64,000 nucleotides of DNA from Rhodococcus sp. P1Y (GCF_003641205.1 NZ_CP032762.1:2170001-2234000); one strand, 5' to 3'. Positions 43,063-52,659 are shown, counted from the first letter of the stretch. Numbers and translations are program-made. The notes: generated by a model not told the origin, from the letters alone.

Positions 43063-44295
43063 CTACGCTGCGCCCTGTGCGGACTCGAGCCGACGGGCGA
43101 CGAGCGCAGCCTGCAGATGACGGATCCCCGACGGCCTCGTCGGGTCGAATCCGGTGAGCTGCGCGATTCTCTTGAGCCGGTAGTCCACCGTGTTGGTGTG
43201 CAGGTGAAGTTGCCGGGCCGAGCGCTGACGGTTGAGATCGTGTGAGATGTGGATCTCCAACGTTTCCAGCAGCTCAGGTGAAGCGTCGAGTGGTTCGAGG
43301 ATCTGACGCAGGTGGCGACGGCCGGGTCCCGGCCTGGTGAGCTGGTATTCGAGAACCAGATCGTCCATTCGGTACAAACCGGATGGACGATGGAGTTGGT
43401 GGGCGAGCGCGAGCAGTTCGTGGACCTGGTCTGCCGCCGTCGGGATGCCGGCGGTTGCTGCTTGTTCCGCGGTGACCGTCAGCGGAACCTCGGCTGCCGT
43501 GCTCAGACGGTGGACGAGTGCTTCCACCCACTCCTCGTCGTGGACTCCAGGGATGAGGACGGTTCCGCCTTCGGTGCTGAGCATCGACAGGGGAGTGCGA
43601 CCGCAGATGGTTGCCAACTCGGCTTGTACGCGGCGCAACTTGCGTCGTGCTGCCACGGTCTTCTGAATCGCCGGATCGTTCTCGTCGGGGTGCGACGGTA
43701 CGGACAAGGCGAGCACGAGGTAACTGTCGGCGAGCTCGATTCCGGACTGGCGGGCGATGGACACCGCGTTGTGTCCGCTCAGAAGTGAGGACACCAAGGT
43801 GTGTGCGGCAGTGTGGTGCTCACTGGCCACCGACTGCAATTCTTCGACGTAGCTCTTGGATGCGGCGATGGACACCTTCTCGGATAGCAGAACGAACATG
43901 CGTGCTGCTTCGATCAGGTCGTGCGTGTCACCCGCACCTGCTCGCTTGGAGACGAGATTCCAACCGATCTGAATTCCTTCGTGGTACACCGTCAGAACCG
44001 ATTCGAGCGGGACACCTTCGCGAGCCCACTGACTGGCTTTCGCGCGAAGTTCGGCGAGATCGCTGTCGTTGGGCGCACGCCGCTCGTCGAGCATCTGCAC
44101 GGCGATGCTGATGCATTTGACAGTGAATTCGGTGACGTCGCCGTGAAGTTGTTCGCCTGGAAGGGATCCGCACGGTGTATTGGCGGCGAAGTGGCCGACG
44201 AGCAGCCGGGCCACAGCGCGGAAGTCTCGTAGCGGTGCGGATGCAGGCTGTCCTGCAACCATTATTCCGAGGCTCGTCGTGTTGTGAACGGTCAC
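43063..44295 (-). CDS. PucR/CdaR-family transcriptional regulator
   Basis: A 410-residue regulator from GTG 44295. The C-terminal DNA-binding helix-turn-helix is the PucR type: LLETLEIHISHDLNRQRSARQLHLHTNTVDYRLKRIAQLTG. A GGDEF-like degenerate middle part follows an N-terminal helical region (about 30-170) of the RsbT-antagonist-like kind found in many actinobacterial PucR-type proteins. Such regulators respond to small metabolites and often control the adjacent divergent gene; here that is the degenerate DesA-like gene, 359 bp away. Either that gene or the downstream ABC operon could be the target. Confidence 0.87.
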   Translation of the reverse strand: MTVHNTTSLGIMVAGQPASAPLRDFRAVARLLVGHFAANTPCGSLPGEQLHGDVTEFTVKCISIAVQMLDERRAPNDSDLAELRAKASQWAREGVPLESVLTVYHEGIQIGWNLVSKRAGAGDTHDLIEAARMFVLLSEKVSIAASKSYVEELQSVASEHHTAAHTLVSSLLSGHNAVSIARQSGIELADSYLVLALSVPSHPDENDPAIQKTVAARRKLRRVQAELATICGRTPLSMLSTEGGTVLIPGVHDEEWVEALVHRLSTAAEVPLTVTAEQAATAGIPTAADQVHELLALAHQLHRPSGLYRMDDLVLEYQLTRPGPGRRHLRQILEPLDASPELLETLEIHISHDLNRQRSARQLHLHTNTVDYRLKRIAQLTGFDPTRPSGIRHLQAALVARRLESAQGAA

Positions 44296-44654
44296 AGATC
44301 AGCCCTTCGTGTAGGAACTTCGGCTCTGACGGAAAGAAAGTTACTGATGCGTATTATTGCGCATCCACGCAAGTTAAGCTTGAAAACCCGCAAGAAACGC
44401 GTCAGTTTCAGACCAGAAGTTTGTTTCCGGGCTGCTAACAGACTTGATCATAGGATGTTATCAACGCGTTATCCAGTGTTTCGAGCAACAAGTTTGTGAA
44501 GGTTCTCAACAGCGCCGTCGGACCAGTTGCGACATTGCCTAAACAATGCGCAGAAGGTTCTCGCGAGGTGGGCCGTGGGCCTAGCGTCGTGTTCGTGCCG
44601 ATCCGAAGGTCGGCTGGTCAGTTTCGGATCACCGGTCTCGAGGGGGTGGCGTCA
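44296..44654. other. Divergent intergenic region, relatively AT-rich
   Basis: This 359-bp region separates the PucR-type regulator from the DesA-like gene. From 44340 to 44500 it is clearly more AT-rich than its surroundings. It includes an inverted repeat, GATGCG (44346-44351) with CGCATC (44360-44365), a candidate operator for the regulator. No open frame with coding character was seen. Confidence 0.5.
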
Positions 44655-45563
44655 GTGAACAGAGCATCGGACCGACGCGCTGTACTACGAGATCTCGAAC
44701 CGGTGATCGAGCGGTGCCTACAACGTCACTTGGCATCCGCCCGAACCTGGGATCCCGCGCTGATCGTTCGGCCGGAACAGTATTGGGGTCAGCGCCGATC
44801 CTCTCTCACCGAGACAGCCAAAGCTGCTCTGATCACAACACTGCTGACGCACAACAACACTGCGCGTGACCACGGCGTACACAGTTCCGCTGTGGGCGGG
44901 TCGTGGGCAGCGTGGCTTGACGAGTGGACCGGGGAGAAGCGTCTGCACGCCGGCGCGATCCAGCAATATCTCGTCGCCACCCGCAGTGTGGATCCAATCG
45001 CGTTGGACCGAGCACGTTTTCAGTGCACGACCATCGGTATCGATTCCTCGATGGAAGGTGACGACCTGCTGAGGTCGATCGTGCACGGCACCGTCGATGT
45101 GATGGCCACCATGGTCAGCCACCGCAACACCGCGATCGAATGCGCAGACCCGGTTGCCTCGACTGTCCTGGGGCGAATCGTTGCGGATCAAGAACTGCAC
45201 GTCGAGTTCCATCGCGATGTGGTGGCCGCAGCGTTGGACATTGCTCCGTCGCAGACGCTCAAGGCCATCACCGAGGTCGTGATGAACTTTCAGATGCCGG
45301 GCAGCGGGCTGCCCGGCTTCGAGCGAAGTGCAATGCTCATCGCCCGCGACGGGATCTACGACCTGCGCAGGCATCTCGACGAGGTTCTTCTGCCTGCCAT
45401 CCGAGCGTGGAAGATCTTCGAACGCACGGACTTCGGCGTCGGAGATCGGAATCGGCGAATTCTGTCGGACTTCCTCGGCGATCTGGAGACGCAGGCAACT
45501 GCGTTCGAACAAGTGCGAATGCGTGCGCGGGCGCACGACGCCGAAAAACTCCGCGCGTCCTGA
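44655..45563 (+). CDS. Degenerate acyl-ACP desaturase (DesA-like) lacking iron-ligand carboxylates
   Basis: A 302-residue protein; GTG 44655 is chosen for GAGGGGG 8 nt upstream. It aligns from end to end with mycobacterial DesA1: QQYLVATRSVDPIALDR, VSHRNTA, MNFQMPGSGLPGF, YDLRRHLDEVLLPAIRAWKIFER. Aligned from memory, the six diiron ligands (four Glu, two His) are not conserved: the Glu positions are now H66, K95, V149 and Q179, while H98 and H182 remain. It should therefore not assemble the usual diiron centre or desaturate acyl-ACP. It may bind acyl-ACP as a regulator or partner, as proposed for unusual DesA2-type proteins. The PucR-type regulator is divergent. Confidence 0.85.
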   Translation: MNRASDRRAVLRDLEPVIERCLQRHLASARTWDPALIVRPEQYWGQRRSSLTETAKAALITTLLTHNNTARDHGVHSSAVGGSWAAWLDEWTGEKRLHAGAIQQYLVATRSVDPIALDRARFQCTTIGIDSSMEGDDLLRSIVHGTVDVMATMVSHRNTAIECADPVASTVLGRIVADQELHVEFHRDVVAAALDIAPSQTLKAITEVVMNFQMPGSGLPGFERSAMLIARDGIYDLRRHLDEVLLPAIRAWKIFERTDFGVGDRNRRILSDFLGDLETQATAFEQVRMRARAHDAEKLRAS

Positions 45564-45606
45564 CCGGACGCGCGCACTCGAACCCCCGGGGGGTCTGTGG
45601 GAGAGC

Positions 45607-45659
45607 ACCCTCTCTCCGGTTATCGATCGATTCATTCGATCGGGAACCGGAGAGAGGGT
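45607..45659 (+). terminator. Very long hairpin terminator
   Basis: ACCCTCTCTCCGGTT (45607-45621) is perfectly complementary to 45645-45659, and an inner CGATCGA/TCGATCG stem continues it. It lies 44 bp after the DesA-like stop and before the universal stress gene. No long T run follows. Confidence 0.75.
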
Positions 45660-45737
45660 CCTTGCACGCGAAGATAAGACCCGCAGCATCCGGCGCGTCG
45701 TCTACGCTTGGGCGCACACCGAGCGGAGGCGGCCAAC

Positions 45738-46604
45738 GTGAGCAGCAACAGCACCATCGTCGTCGGGATCGACGGTTCTGACGCATCCGATCTTGCCGTC
45801 GTCTGGGCCGCGCACACAGCGTTCGGTCGTGATTTCTCGCTGCGCATAGTGACGGCGATCGACGCACCCCCGCATCTCGATGCGTCCCAGAATGCCGACT
45901 TCGAAGCGGTCGCGAGATCGCGTCTCGTCGCCGCCGAAACGCTCGCGCGCGAGAGCATCGATGGACCTCAGACGATCGAAACCGATGCGCGCACGGGCAA
46001 AGTCGTCGACGTCCTGCTATCGGAGTCGGAGAACAGCGCGATGGTGGTGCTCGGCGCGAGCGGGCTGGGCGAATCCGGTGCAGGACTCCTTGGCTCGTCG
46101 TCGATCGGACTCACCGCGCATGCCTCCTCGCCCGTGGCGGTGGTGCGCGGCCGAAGTATCGACGGGCGTCCACCGGTGCTGGGGCCAGTGGTCGTCGGCG
46201 TCGACGGCTCGGCCGTCAATCAAGGTGCCTTGGCAGCCGCGTTCGACGAAGCGTCACACCGAGGTGCATCGCTGATCGCCGTGCACGTGTGGTCGGACGT
46301 TTCACTGGGGCAGATCGCTGCCGTACCGCTCGGGTGGGACGACGTCGCCGCGTCGGAGGAGGCACTTCTTGCGGAAAGCCTTGCCGGCTGGCAGGAGAAG
46401 TACCCGGACGTCGAGGTGCGACGCGTCGTCGCCCAGGATCGCCCGGTTCGCGTCCTCTCCGAACTGTCGGAACAGGCGTCGTTGATCGTCGTCGGTAGCC
46501 GGGGTCGTGGTGGCTTCAGTGGGATGTTGCTCGGCTCGACGAGCTATGCGTTGATCCACACCGCCGACTGCCCGGTCCTCGTCGTCCGCGGTTCGACTGT
46601 CTGA
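45738..46604 (+). CDS. Universal stress protein, tandem Usp domains
   Basis: A 288-residue protein from GTG 45738 with GGAGG 8 nt upstream. Two Usp domains are fused: the first starts TIVVGIDGSDASDLAVVWAA and ends GLTAHASSPVAVVRG; the second starts PVVVGVDGSAVNQGALAAAF and ends in the ATP-binding GSRGRGGFSGMLLGSTS. The first nucleotide loop is GASGLGESGAGLLGSSS. Such tandem Usps bind ATP and are induced in hypoxia or stationary phase in mycobacteria. It is a single-gene unit; a 15-bp repeat follows the stop. Confidence 0.93.
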   Translation: MSSNSTIVVGIDGSDASDLAVVWAAHTAFGRDFSLRIVTAIDAPPHLDASQNADFEAVARSRLVAAETLARESIDGPQTIETDARTGKVVDVLLSESENSAMVVLGASGLGESGAGLLGSSSIGLTAHASSPVAVVRGRSIDGRPPVLGPVVVGVDGSAVNQGALAAAFDEASHRGASLIAVHVWSDVSLGQIAAVPLGWDDVAASEEALLAESLAGWQEKYPDVEVRRVVAQDRPVRVLSELSEQASLIVVGSRGRGGFSGMLLGSTSYALIHTADCPVLVVRGSTV

Positions 46605-46642
46605 ACGGCGACTACCTAGACGGCGATTACCTAGACGGCGAC
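46605..46642 (-). repeat. 15-bp tandem repeat at the 3' end of the cupin gene
   Basis: Two 15-bp units (46605-46619, 46620-46634), each ACGGCGA(C/T)TACCTAG, and a partial third. On the - strand each unit repeats the cupin gene end, Ala-Val-stop. The functional stop is at 46631-46633. Confidence 0.75.
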
Positions 46643-46957
46643 GGTCAGCAGAAACGCCACGTCTTCGACTGCTTCGACGCTGTGGCGGGCATCAGGAATC
46701 ACCAACAGGTCCCCGGCGGAACCCTTCCACGATTTTTCGCCACTGACGAGCTTCAGTTGTCCGCTGAGTACCAGCACCGTCGATTCCCCGGACAGGTCGT
46801 GCTCGGCGAGCTCGTTGCCAGCTGCCAATGCCACCACGGTCTGACGAAGATGTCGTTGGTGGCCGCCGTAGACGGTCTGAGAACTGCGGCCACTCGAGGC
46901 CCCCACAGCAAGTTTCAGTTGTTGTCGGGCAAGGGCGGTGAGTGACTTCTTGTCCAT
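46631..46957 (-). CDS. Small cupin domain protein
   Basis: A 108-residue single-domain cupin from ATG 46957. The first cupin box is weak (LAAGNELAEHDLSGESTVLVLSG), with one histidine, and the second is GDLLVIPDARHSVEAVED, with another. Only two candidate metal-binding histidines are obvious, so metal binding may be lost or altered. Comparable short cupins in Actinobacteria are uncharacterised or act as sensors. It lies near folA/thyA on the same strand, after a 61-bp gap. Confidence 0.82.
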   Translation of the reverse strand: MDKKSLTALARQQLKLAVGASSGRSSQTVYGGHQRHLRQTVVALAAGNELAEHDLSGESTVLVLSGQLKLVSGEKSWKGSAGDLLVIPDARHSVEAVEDVAFLLTVAV

Positions 46958-47018
46958 GCGCCCAGTATGGCCCAACGGTTCGTGTGCCGAGGCTCAACTC
47001 GACGAAAGTCGGTGCGAA

Positions 47019-47519
47019 TCAGGGAGTTCGGTAAGCCTTGCCGTACTTCAGGAACCGATATCGAACGCCATCTTTTCGGCTCGTCTGCCACTCGCCAGCC
47101 GTCGCTGTCCATCCGTCGGGAATGGTCGGCGCAGTCGTATCGCCGTCGGCATCGATGTCGAGCTCGGTCACCTGCAATTCGGAGGCGAAGGGCAATGCCG
47201 CCCGGTAGATCTCGCCGCCGCCCATGACCCAGACCGTGCCGTCGTCGACCCGGTTCAACGCGTCGTCGACGCTGCCTGCAGACTCGGCGCCGTCCGCAGA
47301 CCAGTCGCAATCACGCGTCACGACGATGTTGCGACGACCCGGCAGAGGCCGAAAACGCTCGGGTAGCGAATCCCACGTCCTGCGGCCCATGACCACCGGA
47401 TGCCCCTGAGTGATGGACTTGAAGTGAGCGGTGTCCTCGGGAACGTGCCACGGAATGGAATTGCCGTCGCCGATGACACCGCCCCTGGCCTGTGCCCAGA
47501 TCAGGCCGACGTGCGTCAT
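47019..47519 (-). CDS. folA: Dihydrofolate reductase
   Basis: A 166-residue DHFR, normal length. It reduces dihydrofolate to tetrahydrofolate with NADPH in the cytosol. Motifs: [25 protein letters not shown] containing the catalytic acid (Asp or Glu of PED), [15 protein letters not shown] for NADPH binding, and [15 protein letters not shown] with the GG pair. The gene overlaps the thyA stop by 4 nt, the standard thyA-folA coupling seen in mycobacteria: thymidylate synthase generates the dihydrofolate that this enzyme recycles. Confidence 0.97.
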   Translation of the reverse strand: MTHVGLIWAQARGGVIGDGNSIPWHVPEDTAHFKSITQGHPVVMGRRTWDSLPERFRPLPGRRNIVVTRDCDWSADGAESAGSVDDALNRVDDGTVWVMGGGEIYRAALPFASELQVTELDIDADGDTTAPTIPDGWTATAGEWQTSRKDGVRYRFLKYGKAYRTP

Positions 47520-48313
47520 ACCGCGACCGGGGCCTTGATCGCCGGGTGGTGCTCGTAGCCCACGATCTCGATGTCCTCGTACTCGTAGTCGAAGATCGAA
47601 TCTCGTTGTGCCAGTTTCAATGTGGGGTATGCGAATGCCTTACGCGCGAGCTGCTCGGTGACCTGCTGGCGGTGATTGTCGTAGATGTGGCAGTCGCCGC
47701 CGGTCCACACGAAATCGCCGACGCCCAGGCCGGCCTGCGCGGCAACCATGTGTGTCAGCAGCGCATAGCTCGCGATGTTGAACGGAACCCCGAGGAAGAG
47801 GTCGGCACTGCGTTGGTACAGCTGGCACGAGAGCTTGCCGTCGGCGACGTAGAACTGGAAGAAAGCGTGGCATGGAGGTAGCGCCATCTGCGGAATCTCA
47901 CCGACGTTCCACGCGGAGACGATCATGCGGCGCGAATCCGGATTGGTGCGCAGCGTCTCGAGCACCTGAGAGATCTGGTCGATGTGCTCTCCCGACGGCG
48001 TCGGCCACGACCGCCACTGAACGCCGTACACGGGGCCGAGTTCACCGTCCGGGGCCGCCCACTCGTCCCAGATGCTGACGCCGCGTTCCTGCAGCCACGT
48101 CGCATTCGATTCACCGCGCAGGAACCACAGCAGCTCGTAGACAATGGACTTCAGGTGCACCTTCTTGGTGGTGATCAGCGGAAAGCCCTCACTGAGATCG
48201 AAGCGCATCTGGTGCCCGAACACGCTCGTCGTTCCGGTTCCGGTGCGGTCCGATTTCGCCGTGCCGGTCTCGAGCACGTGCCGCAGTAAGTCCTCGTACG
48301 GGGTAGGAACCAT
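47516..48313 (-). CDS. thyA: Thymidylate synthase
   Basis: A 265-residue ThyA. It methylates dUMP to dTMP using methylene-tetrahydrofolate. The active-site cysteine is in [14 protein letters not shown], with [24 protein letters not shown] following, and [20 protein letters not shown] near the start. ATG 48313 is taken; GTG 48316 directly before it is also possible. Its stop overlaps folA, so both are translated together. The high identity to mycobacterial ThyA in the core is what first suggested a Corynebacteriales relative. Confidence 0.97.
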   Translation of the reverse strand: MVPTPYEDLLRHVLETGTAKSDRTGTGTTSVFGHQMRFDLSEGFPLITTKKVHLKSIVYELLWFLRGESNATWLQERGVSIWDEWAAPDGELGPVYGVQWRSWPTPSGEHIDQISQVLETLRTNPDSRRMIVSAWNVGEIPQMALPPCHAFFQFYVADGKLSCQLYQRSADLFLGVPFNIASYALLTHMVAAQAGLGVGDFVWTGGDCHIYDNHRQQVTEQLARKAFAYPTLKLAQRDSIFDYEYEDIEIVGYEHHPAIKAPVAV

Positions 48314-48326
48314 CACGGAAGTTATT

Positions 48327-49526
48327 CTAAGCGTCGAGCTCGCGATAGTCGGGCAGCGCGGTCGCCTCGGCGTCCGGGCTCGCGAACTTGCTGGCCAGGA
48401 CGCGGGCGGGCTTGGACCCGGCGAGGCGAAGAATGCTCCGCATCACGGCGACCCCCACTCGGGTCGATGGGTGGGCAACCTTCGGAGTTCCCGGCGGGAG
48501 CTTCTGGGCGCGGTCGACGAGGGGCCTCATCACCGCGTCGTACTGCGCGAAAGCAGCGCGATGGTCGCTCGCGCGTGCTAGCTCACCGGCCAGGATGTAC
48601 GCGCCGGTGACCGACAGTGTCGTTCCCATTCCGCTCAGCGGCGTCGCGCACCACGCTGCATCGCCGACGAGCGCAACCCTCCCGTTCGACCATCGCGGCG
48701 CACGCACCTGGGACAAATAGTCGACGTAAAGCTCGGAGCCGCTCCCCACAGCCCCCAGAATGCGAGGGGCCTCGCCGCCGACGTCGCCGAACGTGGCGCG
48801 GATCGCCGCGACGACGTCGTCCGGGTCCGCTCTCTCGTAGCCACGCGACTGAGACATCCACGACAGACTGAACCGGGTGGTGCCGAGGTTGTCCGGGCGG
48901 AGGCCGACGACGCGGGCGCCGTCGGCGTTCATCCACCTCCACCAGGAGTCGTCGGTGTCGATCCTCGGAATCGTTCCGTACGCGGTGTACAGCCCAAGAT
49001 CGCGAATGTCTGCCTCGCCGGCAAAGACCAGTTCGCGGCTGCTGGAACGGATTCCGTCGGCAAAGAACACGAGATCGAAACGCTCGGCGGCTCCGCTCGC
49101 GAAGACGATGTCGACTCCGGCGGCATCCTGTGTCACCCCGGCGACGTGATCGCCGTAACGGTAGGTGGTCGTCGGACCTGCCGATTCGACGAGGATCCGG
49201 GCCAGTTCACCGCGCAGGATCTCCAGTTCGGCGGTCGCTCCGCTGCTGTCGTCGGTGCCCGCCGGGAACTCCGCAATGGTCCTCCCGGCGTCGTCGACGA
49301 ACCGGGTGCCTTGTTCGGTGGTGCCGTTCGCGAGCAGAGTGGCTTCGAGGTTCATACGACGCACTACCTCGCGGCCCGTTCCGCGGATGTCGACGTTCTG
49401 CCCACCGAGTCGAAGTTCGGGGGACCGTTCGACAACGGTGACGTCGAATCCGGCTCGGTCGAGCCAGAATGCCAAGGTGGGTCCCGCGACACTGGCGCCG
49501 GTGATCAGTACTCGTTGTGCGGCCAT
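48327..49526 (-). CDS. FAD-dependent monooxygenase
   Basis: A 399-residue flavoprotein of the aromatic hydroxylase / PHBH fold. The FAD-binding motif is [29 protein letters not shown], a GxGxxG variant with Ala and Ser. The second FAD contact is [22 protein letters not shown], the GD motif region typical of the class. It hydroxylates an aromatic or polyketide-like substrate with NAD(P)H. Relatives such as tetracycline monooxygenases look similar, but resistance is not claimed. There are no pathway genes nearby; its end lies 13 bp from the thyA start, with both on the - strand. Confidence 0.87.
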   Translation of the reverse strand: MAAQRVLITGASVAGPTLAFWLDRAGFDVTVVERSPELRLGGQNVDIRGTGREVVRRMNLEATLLANGTTEQGTRFVDDAGRTIAEFPAGTDDSSGATAELEILRGELARILVESAGPTTTYRYGDHVAGVTQDAAGVDIVFASGAAERFDLVFFADGIRSSSRELVFAGEADIRDLGLYTAYGTIPRIDTDDSWWRWMNADGARVVGLRPDNLGTTRFSLSWMSQSRGYERADPDDVVAAIRATFGDVGGEAPRILGAVGSGSELYVDYLSQVRAPRWSNGRVALVGDAAWCATPLSGMGTTLSVTGAYILAGELARASDHRAAFAQYDAVMRPLVDRAQKLPPGTPKVAHPSTRVGVAVMRSILRLAGSKPARVLASKFASPDAEATALPDYRELDA

Positions 49527-49565
49527 CCTCCGTTCTTACAGCAGGTTTGCCCCCATAATGGTTTC

Positions 49566-50432
49566 ATGCCCGAGTTACCCGAGGTCGAAGCGCTCGCGGG
49601 CTTCCTGCGCGAGCACGCGGTCGGTTCCGTCATCGGCCGCATCGACATCGCTGCGCTGAGTGTGCTCAAGACGTTCGACCCGCCGATCACCTATCTGCAG
49701 GGCCGAGACGTCACCGACGCCGCGCGTTTCGGCAAACACCTCGCATTACAGGCAGGTGACCTGTGGCTGATCACCCATTTGTCCCGCGGTGGCTGGCTGC
49801 GATGGACGGACAATCCGTCCGCCGCTCCGCCCAAGCCGGGCAAAGGCCCGCTCGCGCTTCGCGTTCACTTCTTCACGCCCGAAGGTCTGACGCCGGCGAT
49901 CGACCTGACCGAAGCCGGGACCAAGAAGCGCCTGGCGGTGTGGGTGGTACGAAATCCGCAGGACGTGCCAGGCATCGCACGGCTCGGTCCCGACGCCCTC
50001 GAAGTTACCGAGGCCGAATTCGCCGAGATCCTCGGTGGGACGACGGCGCGGCTCAAGACCTCTCTCGTCGATCAGTCATTGCTCGCCGGCATCGGGAACG
50101 CGTACTCCGACGAGATCCTGCATGTCGCGAAATTATCGCCGTTCGCGTCCTCGAAGGGCCTCGACTCCGAGGCGGTCGCTCTTCTGTACCGCACGATGCG
50201 AGATGTGCTCACAGATGCCGTATCCCGCTCGGCTGGCCAGGACGCCGCACGGTTGAAGGGGGAGAAGCGCTCCGGTATGCGAGTGCACGCGCGAACGGGA
50301 CTTCCGTGTCCGGTGTGCGGTGATCCTGTGCGCGAAGTCTCCTACGCGGAGCGTTCCTTCCAATACTGCGCAACCTGCCAGACCGGCGGCAAGATCTTGG
50401 CCGACCGCCGGATGTCCCGACTGCTCAAGTAG
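49566..50432 (+). CDS. Fpg/Nei family DNA glycosylase
   Basis: A 288-residue base-excision repair glycosylase/AP lyase. After removal of Met the N-terminus is the catalytic Pro-Glu (MPELPEVEAL). A conserved basic residue is in ARFGKHLAL, the helix-two-turn-helix is SLLAGIGNAYSDEILHVAKLSP, and the C-terminal zinc finger is CPVCGDPVREVSYAERSFQYCATC. It removes oxidised bases such as 8-oxoguanine or oxidised pyrimidines. It lacks features that would settle Fpg versus Nei. The final 8 bp overlap the 3' end of the convergent carboxylesterase gene. Confidence 0.92.
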   Translation: MPELPEVEALAGFLREHAVGSVIGRIDIAALSVLKTFDPPITYLQGRDVTDAARFGKHLALQAGDLWLITHLSRGGWLRWTDNPSAAPPKPGKGPLALRVHFFTPEGLTPAIDLTEAGTKKRLAVWVVRNPQDVPGIARLGPDALEVTEAEFAEILGGTTARLKTSLVDQSLLAGIGNAYSDEILHVAKLSPFASSKGLDSEAVALLYRTMRDVLTDAVSRSAGQDAARLKGEKRSGMRVHARTGLPCPVCGDPVREVSYAERSFQYCATCQTGGKILADRRMSRLLK

Positions 50433-51969
50433 CCGAAGGTTCCGTTTTCTGGCTCGCGTAGCCCTTGTATCCCTCCCATGCTTGGCGACGGTCACGCCGC
50501 GGATCACGTTGGACTCGGGTGCGGGCGTCGAAAATCATGGTCTCTCTTGCAGTTTCGTCGTAGGCAGGCCACTCGGGCAGTGCCGTGCCGGTGCGTGCGA
50601 AATGCAACCAGTTCGACTGAACCTTCTCGGTGACCTCCGCGAACGCCTTGCGTCCCCCTGGGGCGGTCATGACCTTGCCGAACAGGGTTTCGTTGATTCC
50701 GAAGACCGCGAACAATTCGAAACCATGGGTTGCGTCGAGTCCGAGCCACTTCATCACCCGCGGTGCGAAATCGAATCGGTAGCTGAAGGTGGGTGCCCGT
50801 CTCGAATGCGCTTCGGCCACTTCGAGCGACGGCTTCCAGAATGTGAAATCGCCGCCGATGTCGATTGCAGTCGACTGGCTCGGGTAGCCCGGATATGCGT
50901 CGGTGACAGCATCTTTGGCGGCCGGGTCGGTCAGCGAGAAGAGCGTGTCGATACGCGCGGGGTTGGTCGGTAGCGCATCGAGGAACTTCGGAAAGAGGGT
51001 GCCTTCGCGACCGTTGGTGCCGATGATCAACGGAACCTGATGAGCCGAGCCGTCCTGGTAGGCGTCGAGCGGGTTCTTGGGAAGGTAGTCACCGTCGACG
51101 ACAGGTCCGAAAGGATGCAATCCAGGAGTGTTCTTCAGGACGGAGAACGCGAGCTTCGTTCCAGCCCGGCCGAATCGAGCGACGTCCGCCTGATCGAGCG
51201 TGTCGGCGACGTTGCCGCCGTCGCCGAGGAATCCGACGAATTCTCGTGCCCACCCCGTCGCACGATCCTGCGTCGCGACCAGTCCGGGAGCCGAACTTTC
51301 CGAGATCGCGCGGTGAAAGAGTCCTTCGGCCGCGGGCGTCGCCATCAGCGTCGTGACGGCGTTCCCGCCAGCCGATTCGCCGAATACCGTCACGTTGGAC
51401 GGATCGCCGCCGAATTCAGCGATGTTGCGCTGCACCCACTCCAGTGCCGCGACCTGGTCGCGGAGGCCGAGGTTGGAATCGAACGTCCTGGTCGGCGTCG
51501 AGAACTGTGTCAGATCGAGGTAGCCGAGAGCGCCGAGTCGGTAGTTGATGGAGACGTACACGATCCCGTCGCTGTCGCGCAGCGAGCGCCGCACGAGAGA
51601 TCCTCCGCCGTACAGAGGCGTCGCCGACGTGCCGAGTGTGTACGCACCGCCGTGGATGAACACCATGACCGGACGCGGCTTGCTGCTCGGACGGCTCGGC
51701 GCCAATACGTTGAGCGTCAGGCAGTCTTCACTCGACGGCTGATACTTGCCGACCGAGAGCATCGTGCCCCGCTTGTGCTGAACCGACGCGTTGCCCCATT
51801 CGGTTGCGTCCCGCACGCCATGCCACGGTTGCACCGGTTGAGGTGCCCGCAACCGGCGAGGGCCCACCGGTGGAGCCGCATACGGGATGCCCCGCCACGT
51901 AATGAGGTCGCCGACCGGCTTTCCTTCGACGATGCCGTCCGAGGTCTTCACAGTGGTGTTCGCTGACAT
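50425..51969 (-). CDS. Type-B carboxylesterase/lipase
   Basis: A 514-residue cytoplasmic-type esterase with no signal peptide. Hallmarks are the N-terminal WRGIPYAAPPVGPRRLRAP, EDCLTLNVLAP, the oxyanion HGGAYTLG and the nucleophile elbow FGESAGGNAV. A later Glu/Asp and His complete the triad. Such enzymes hydrolyse carboxylic esters, including xenobiotics. Similar proteins are often called para-nitrobenzyl esterase. It has no operon partner. The start is ATG 51969. Confidence 0.92.
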   Translation of the reverse strand: MSANTTVKTSDGIVEGKPVGDLITWRGIPYAAPPVGPRRLRAPQPVQPWHGVRDATEWGNASVQHKRGTMLSVGKYQPSSEDCLTLNVLAPSRPSSKPRPVMVFIHGGAYTLGTSATPLYGGGSLVRRSLRDSDGIVYVSINYRLGALGYLDLTQFSTPTRTFDSNLGLRDQVAALEWVQRNIAEFGGDPSNVTVFGESAGGNAVTTLMATPAAEGLFHRAISESSAPGLVATQDRATGWAREFVGFLGDGGNVADTLDQADVARFGRAGTKLAFSVLKNTPGLHPFGPVVDGDYLPKNPLDAYQDGSAHQVPLIIGTNGREGTLFPKFLDALPTNPARIDTLFSLTDPAAKDAVTDAYPGYPSQSTAIDIGGDFTFWKPSLEVAEAHSRRAPTFSYRFDFAPRVMKWLGLDATHGFELFAVFGINETLFGKVMTAPGGRKAFAEVTEKVQSNWLHFARTGTALPEWPAYDETARETMIFDARTRVQRDPRRDRRQAWEGYKGYASQKTEPSAT

Positions 51970-52034
51970 GTTTGCGAGTCTACGGATCGAACTTACCGGC
52001 GGGTAGGTTTTTGGAAGGATGGAGAATCGTCGGC

Positions 52035-52598
52035 ATGGACTTCGAATACCGAGCCGACATCCTCCAACTGCTGGTCTCGCCCGAGCATGCCTACTTCGGC
52101 CGTGCGAAGGACGGTCCCGCAGGCCATGTCGCCACGTCGTTGGTCGACGCGGTGGACGTCGTGGCGAACAAGGGTATTCGCGGCGATCGCTTCTTCGGGG
52201 TCAAGGCGCACACCGAGGCCGCAGTGACGTTCCTGGCTGTGGAGGCGTGGGAAGCCGTCGGGGACATCCTGGGCGTCGACGTTCCGGATACCGCCGTGGC
52301 CAGGAGAAACATCGTCGTCCGTGGGCTCGAGCTCGATCCGTTGCGCGGTCTTGAATTCGAGCTCGATTCCGGCGATGGGCCGGTGCGATTTCGCGGCGGT
52401 AGGACCGCTCATCCGTGTGTCTGGATGGACACGATGGTCGTCGAAGGAGCTCGGAAAGCGTTGATCGGCCGGGGTGGGCTTCGCGCGGAACCGCTGACCA
52501 CCGGAGTTCTCAGGGTGGGGGAAGTTATCGTGCGCTCACCGGTGGAACTGGATTCTTCTCGGGCGGCGGACCAGGTGAAGCGGGCGCAGCCCCTGTAA
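52035..52598 (+). CDS. MOSC domain protein
   Basis: A 187-residue MOSC-fold protein from ATG 52035 (GGAGA upstream). The signature includes GIRGDRFFGVKAHTE, VARRNIVVRGLELDPLRG and HPCVWMDTMV, whose cysteine is the expected ligand for molybdenum-cofactor sulfur. Stand-alone MOSC proteins are thought to transfer or bind sulfur on the molybdenum cofactor, or to be molybdoenzyme subunits. None of the neighbours is a molybdenum gene. It is transcribed divergently from the esterase with 65 bp between starts. Confidence 0.9.
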   Translation: MDFEYRADILQLLVSPEHAYFGRAKDGPAGHVATSLVDAVDVVANKGIRGDRFFGVKAHTEAAVTFLAVEAWEAVGDILGVDVPDTAVARRNIVVRGLELDPLRGLEFELDSGDGPVRFRGGRTAHPCVWMDTMVVEGARKALIGRGGLRAEPLTTGVLRVGEVIVRSPVELDSSRAADQVKRAQPL

Positions 52599-52659
52599 TG
52601 CGCTTCGCGCCCGTGCGCGAGTAATTACCGCCGAACGTAACTACGCACTCACCGAGGGA

